From NCBI GenBank assembly GCA_000435475.1, contig FR896067.1, forward strand, positions 2,744 through 33,608: 30,865 nt of DNA, in the 5' to 3' direction. The DNA comes from Cryptobacterium sp. CAG:338 (lineage in GTDB: Bacteria; Actinomycetota; Coriobacteriia; Coriobacteriales; Eggerthellaceae). This document shows positions 27,425 to 30,865 of the stretch, in pieces. The position numbers and the translations under genes were made by a program. The notes below the pieces were generated by a model that had not been told where the DNA came from, made no database searches, and worked only from the letters and a program-made list of their open reading frames with translations. Each line of letters starts with the position of its first letter. Position 1 is the first letter of the stretch.

Positions 27425-29137
27425 ATGTCAAAGAAACAAAACAGATCAAATAAGAAGAAACCAAAGAAGCCTTTCTTCTCTGCTAAGGTTCCAACGGGTG
27501 CCTATGATGTAGTGATAGTAGGCGGTGGTGCTTCGGGCCTTGCTTGTGCGGTTTCGTACGCACAGGCAATTTGTAATCAATCTTCTAACAAGATGTCAAA
27601 GCCCGAATTGCTCAATCATAAAGAATTGAATCACGAACCATGGGGTCACGAATCGTCAAATTACGAATCGATGAATGGTGAGTTATTAAATTGCGAACCA
27701 AAGAATCGTGAACCATTTAATCGCGAATCATCGAACCGTAAATCATCCTTTTCAGAGAGTGTCTCTTGCGATGCGAACTTGAAGGCTCAAAGCGTTTTTG
27801 ATGGCAATGCGGGAGATAGTGATACGGCAGGCATTGATACGGGAAATAACGAAACAGGAAATCCTGTTTATACCCCAAAAACAGCCCGTCTGCGAATGGT
27901 GATCCTGGAAGCGGGAAAACGCATTGGAACTTCCATCATGAGGAGCGGGAATGGGCGTTGTAATTTTTCGAATAGCTCACTTGAGGTGACTCGATATCAC
28001 CATGCGTCTTTTGTCGAAAAAGTTTTTTCGGCATTGGATGAAAATCGTAGTATCCCTTCGGTGCTTTCGTGGTTTGAGCAGTTGGGGTTGGTCTGGGAAG
28101 AAGCGCCAGGAACTGAGGGTCTTTTATATCCTTTTTCAAAAAAAGCCAATTCGGTACTCGACGTGCTCCGCAAAGCGCTTGATGCCTATGGTGTTGAAAT
28201 CTGTGAAATGTCAGAGGTATTGGTTATTTCACCTTGTGACCATTCGGTATCTTCTTTATCAATGGACAGAGACGAAACATCCGAGCAGCATGAAGCCGTT
28301 TGCTCTTCACAAGAAACTGGCGGTTTTGTTGTAAGGGGAAAAACCTGCAAGGGAGAAAACGAATACCAGTCTTTTGAAATAGCGGCACGAAAGGTGGTAC
28401 TTGCTTCTGGCGGTGCTACTTCACAGAATATCCTACCAAACAGGCAGATCAGCTATTGTAGTCCGAAACCAATTCTGGGGCCGGTTCAGGCAAAATCGCT
28501 TTCGCATGCTGATTTGAGTGCTCTTGATGGAATTCGAGTGCAGTCAAACGTCAAGCTCTACAGAAGCCTTTCAGATGCAAAAGCAAAAGAGCGGGCGATT
28601 TTTGAAGAAGAAGGTGAAGTGCTTTTCCGAAGTTATGGATTGTCGGGTATCGTGATTTTTAACGCGTCGCGTTATGCCGAACCAGGCGATATTCTGTTGC
28701 TGGATTTGATGCCGCATTTTACCGCCGAAGTCCTTCGCGAGATGTTCCTGAAGCGCCTTGAGCAGCAAAGGGATGCCGTCGCTCGTTTCTTTTTTGTTGG
28801 GTTTGTTGTTGACCCTCTTGCCGAAGCATTGCTTCAAGCGGCGGGAATCGAGGGTGAAAAAGAGCTGCTGAGTTCTGACATAGATCATCTAGTTGCCGTT
28901 TGTAAGGCTTTTCCCTTTGAAATGCAGGGGATAGCTGACGAGCGCACCTGCCAAGTGCGCCGTGGGGGAGTACAGCCCGAAGAAGTGGACTTTTCTACTT
29001 TAGAGATCAGTTCTTGTCCAGGGCTTTTTGTGCTAGGTGAAGCCCTGGACGTCGATGGCCCCTGCGGGGGATACAACCTTCATTGGGCGTGGACGACCGG
29101 TTTATTGGCGGGGAGTGCGCTTGCGAACCCTACATAA
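27425..29137 (+). CDS. HI0933/BaiN-like flavoprotein with repeat insertion in its FAD fold
   Basis: A FAD-dependent oxidoreductase of the HI0933-like family (NAD(P)/FAD-dependent), role unknown. 570 residues against about 400-420 usual. A Lys-rich start (residues 1-17) leads to YDVVIVGGGASGLACAVSYA (GxGxxG near residue 33). The fold then breaks off for about 105 residues and resumes with RLRMVILEAGKRIGTSIMRS and GNGRCNFSN. The break holds ten 5-residue units (residues 64-113) and a polar stretch. A second low-complexity piece with SSLSMDRDETSEQHEAVC lies near residues 275-300. The rest is normal: ASGGATSQN, LFRSYGLSGIVIFNASR, RRGGVQPEEVD, and the C-terminal GLFVLGEALDVDGPCGGYNL. ATG at 27425 follows ATGGGAAT. 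Confidence 0.88.
   Translation: MSKKQNRSNKKKPKKPFFSAKVPTGAYDVVIVGGGASGLACAVSYAQAICNQSSNKMSKPELLNHKELNHEPWGHESSNYESMNGELLNCEPKNREPFNRESSNRKSSFSESVSCDANLKAQSVFDGNAGDSDTAGIDTGNNETGNPVYTPKTARLRMVILEAGKRIGTSIMRSGNGRCNFSNSSLEVTRYHHASFVEKVFSALDENRSIPSVLSWFEQLGLVWEEAPGTEGLLYPFSKKANSVLDVLRKALDAYGVEICEMSEVLVISPCDHSVSSLSMDRDETSEQHEAVCSSQETGGFVVRGKTCKGENEYQSFEIAARKVVLASGGATSQNILPNRQISYCSPKPILGPVQAKSLSHADLSALDGIRVQSNVKLYRSLSDAKAKERAIFEEEGEVLFRSYGLSGIVIFNASRYAEPGDILLLDLMPHFTAEVLREMFLKRLEQQRDAVARFFFVGFVVDPLAEALLQAAGIEGEKELLSSDIDHLVAVCKAFPFEMQGIADERTCQVRRGGVQPEEVDFSTLEISSCPGLFVLGEALDVDGPCGGYNLHWAWTTGLLAGSALANPT
27614..27763 (+). repeat. In-frame 15-bp minisatellite, ten units, inside the FAD domain
   Basis: Codons 64-113 fall into the units NHKEL, NHEPW, GHESS, NYESM, NGELL, NCEPK, NREPF, NRESS, NRKSS and FSESV. 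Asn is first in eight, Glu third in eight, and Ser, Pro or Leu usually fourth. The DNA consensus is close to AATCRCGAAYCANNN. Confidence 0.88.
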
Positions 29138-29218
29138 AGTAAAGGGTCTGCTAATCTTGCAGAGCCCAAGGTGTGTTTAGGGACTAAGTGAGTACAGGGA
29201 AGTAAAAGGAGAAACAGC

Positions 29219-30865
29219 GTGATTGAAGTATCGGGGATTCCTCTTTCGCTTGATGCTATGCTCCCTGAAAAAAGGGCTTTACAGGAAAAAGAGGTTGCTC
29301 GCGCCCTTGGCATATCGTCAGCTGAACTAGAAGAGTGTGTTCTTCATCGACGCAGCGTTGATGCGCGAAAGAAGACCAAAATCCACTTTACGACTACCTT
29401 TTCCTGTCAGCTCTCGAAAGACCTGGAACTGCGTTTGCTTAAGAAGGCACCAAAAGGTCTTCAGGTAAAGCAAGCAAAACCATACCGCCCTCTTGAGTAC
29501 CCTGCGTGCACCCCTCCGAACGCTCCAATCTTAGTTGTGGGGATGGGCCCTGCGGGACTTTTTGCCGCTTTGTATTTAGCACGTTGCGGACTTCGTCCCG
29601 TGGTGGTGGAACGAGGTTTTGAGGTCGAAAAACGTGCGCGAGATGTGGAAGTTTTTGAGCAAACAGGAAAGCTTAACCCCCATTCAAATATTCAATTTGG
29701 TGAAGGGGGTGCAGGTACTTTTTCGGATGGCAAGTTAACAACAAATATAAAAAGCCCCTATGCGAAACACGTACTTCATTGGTTTGCCGATGCAGGAGCT
29801 CCTGAAAGCGTTCTTATCGAGTCCCATCCTCATTTGGGGAGTGATAAATTGCCAGGGATTGTGGCAACCATGCGAAATGAGATTATAGAGCTTGGCGGAG
29901 AAGTGCGTTTTGGGACGCGATTGGTAGATTGGGAATTTCAAGAAGGAGCTATTTCGTCAGTCAGTCTTGAGCAGGTAGAAGAGGGAACGATTTACGCTCA
30001 GCCAGTCAGCAAGGTGGTACTTGCCTGTGGTCATTCAGCGCGTGATGTCTTTGACCTTTGCAAACGCAGTGACTTCGCTATGGAACAAAAGCCTTTTTCG
30101 GTCGGCGTTCGCATAGAGCATCCTCAAAAGGTTATCAACAGCGCACAATGGGGAAAAGCCGCCAATCACCCTGCACTTGGAGCGGCAGAATATAAACTTG
30201 CGGTTCATCTGCCGAATGGCAGAAGCGTTTACACTTTTTGCATGTGTCCAGGTGGCGAAGTGGTTGCGGCTGCCAGTGAAGAAGGCGGCGTAGTTACTAA
30301 CGGCATGAGTCGCTATGCGCGTGCAGAAGAAAACGCAAATGCTGCTTTGCTGGTCAATGTTGATCCTTGCGATTTTGGTGGCGATGATGTTTTGGCGGGA
30401 GTTAATCTGCAGCGCCACATCGAACAGACTGCATTTGCTATGGCGCAAAAGTATCACGCCCTACCGTACCAGGCGCCTTGCCAACGCGTAGGCGATTTTT
30501 TGGCAGAGAGGGCTGCGCAAGAAAAGTTGCAAGAGAAAGAAGCAGAAAGTGCTCCTTCTTCATCTTCTGAAGTAAAACCTTTGACGGTAAGTTCTCTTAG
30601 TATTGCTAATAAAAAGGCTCCCTCGCTAGAATCTTCAGTTTGCAAAAAGGTTCGTCCCTCATACGGACGTGGAACTTTTAATGCTTCTATAGCTGAATGC
30701 TTGCCTACTTTTGTTTCTGATGCGCTTGCGCAGGCTCTTCCGTTAATGGGAAAGAAATTGCCTCATTTCGACGATCCTTGCGCGATTATGACTGCTCCCG
30801 AAACGAGATCATCTTCTCCGGTGCGTATTAAGCGAGGAAAAGATTTGCAGGCTTATGGAAAGAGT
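29219..30865 (+). CDS. FAD-dependent dehydrogenase-like protein (COG2509 type), 3' end outside window
   Basis: An uncharacterised NAD(FAD)-utilising dehydrogenase-like protein. 549 codons are visible and the frame is still open at the window end. GTG at 29219 follows AAAAGGAGAAACAGC. An N-terminal domain of about 95 residues (RRSVDARKKTKIHFTTTFSC) precedes the Rossmann motif LVVGMGPAGLFAALYLA. Then come VVVERGFEVEKRARDVE, NIQFGEGGAGTFSDGKLTT, KVVLACGHSARDVF, KPFSVGVRIEHPQ, YTFCMCPGGEVV and near the end TRSSSPVRI. Between QRVGDFLAERA and KVRPSYGRGTFNASI about 40 Ser/Glu/Lys-rich residues are added where relatives have a short loop. It lies 81 bp after the other flavoprotein and may be co-transcribed with it. 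Confidence 0.9.
   Translation, partial: MIEVSGIPLSLDAMLPEKRALQEKEVARALGISSAELEECVLHRRSVDARKKTKIHFTTTFSCQLSKDLELRLLKKAPKGLQVKQAKPYRPLEYPACTPPNAPILVVGMGPAGLFAALYLARCGLRPVVVERGFEVEKRARDVEVFEQTGKLNPHSNIQFGEGGAGTFSDGKLTTNIKSPYAKHVLHWFADAGAPESVLIESHPHLGSDKLPGIVATMRNEIIELGGEVRFGTRLVDWEFQEGAISSVSLEQVEEGTIYAQPVSKVVLACGHSARDVFDLCKRSDFAMEQKPFSVGVRIEHPQKVINSAQWGKAANHPALGAAEYKLAVHLPNGRSVYTFCMCPGGEVVAAASEEGGVVTNGMSRYARAEENANAALLVNVDPCDFGGDDVLAGVNLQRHIEQTAFAMAQKYHALPYQAPCQRVGDFLAERAAQEKLQEKEAESAPSSSSEVKPLTVSSLSIANKKAPSLESSVCKKVRPSYGRGTFNASIAECLPTFVSDALAQALPLMGKKLPHFDDPCAIMTAPETRSSSPVRIKRGKDLQAYGKS

Overview
The window looks like chromosomal DNA of an anaerobic Coriobacteriia-type actinobacterium of moderate GC. 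The reasons are: rpsD sits between rpsK and rpoA (order infA-rpmJ-rpsM-rpsK-rpsD-rpoA-rplQ), the actinobacterial rather than the firmicute arrangement; rplQ has a long Ala/Glu/Lys tail; S4 lacks the N-terminal zinc cysteines; and the metabolism is anaerobic (class III ribonucleotide reductase with its activase, superoxide reductase). The species cannot be fixed from sequence reading alone.

Layout. 1-597: 3' end of an IMP dehydrogenase. 957-2136: a short leader ORF and a secreted coiled-coil/RlpA-type cell-wall protein whose last ~40 codons are out of frame. 2292-4865: leuS. 5332-6054: a SanA/YdcF (DUF218) membrane protein. 6145-7299: a D-2-hydroxyacid dehydrogenase with a repeat tail. 7441-7902 (minus): a YfcE-type phosphoesterase. 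8126-8201: tRNA-Lys, whose 3' end and terminator are duplicated 201 bp downstream. 8582-12078: the infA-to-rplQ transcription/translation operon. 12480-12690: an internally deleted gamma-carbonic anhydrase relic. 12902-13321: a zinc-ribbon membrane protein. 13745-15967 and 16864-17433: nrdD and nrdG, separated by 0.9 kb of repeats. 17891-18721: a lone EcfT-like protein. 18849-20141: enolase. 20738-21208: a small membrane protein. 21212-23028 (minus): a vWA protein and a macro-domain/helix-turn-helix protein. 23254-25494: alr, a family 4 uracil-DNA glycosylase and a NifU C-terminal-domain protein. 25734-26832: a cysteine-rich protein and lgt. 26976-27356: desulfoferrodoxin. 27425-29137 and 29219-end: two unrelated flavoproteins.

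The most unusual property is the repeat landscape. Nearly every long intergenic gap carries its own degenerate tandem array (periods near 13, 14-15, 25, 26, 27, 29 and 35 bp; unit sequences mostly differ between loci). Two protein-coding genes carry in-frame 15-bp arrays of about ten units each. One gives a pentapeptide-repeat C-terminal tail on the dehydrogenase. The other gives a pentapeptide-repeat insertion inside the FAD-binding Rossmann fold of the 27425 flavoprotein. Two further genes carry non-repetitive low-complexity additions (alr N-terminus, 29219 flavoprotein loop).

The second theme is control DNA. A pair of NrdR-box-like palindromes 32 bp apart lies ahead of nrdD. A perfect 13-bp palindrome lies between the -35 and -10 of the desulfoferrodoxin promoter. 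A 16-bp perfect-stem hairpin precedes nrdG, and an inverted repeat brackets the likely -10 of the 20738 gene. The third theme is decay and rearrangement: the tRNA-Lys scar, the carbonic anhydrase relic after rplQ, the frameshifted cell-wall gene and an ecfT without its ATPase genes. No integrase, transposase or CRISPR array is visible.
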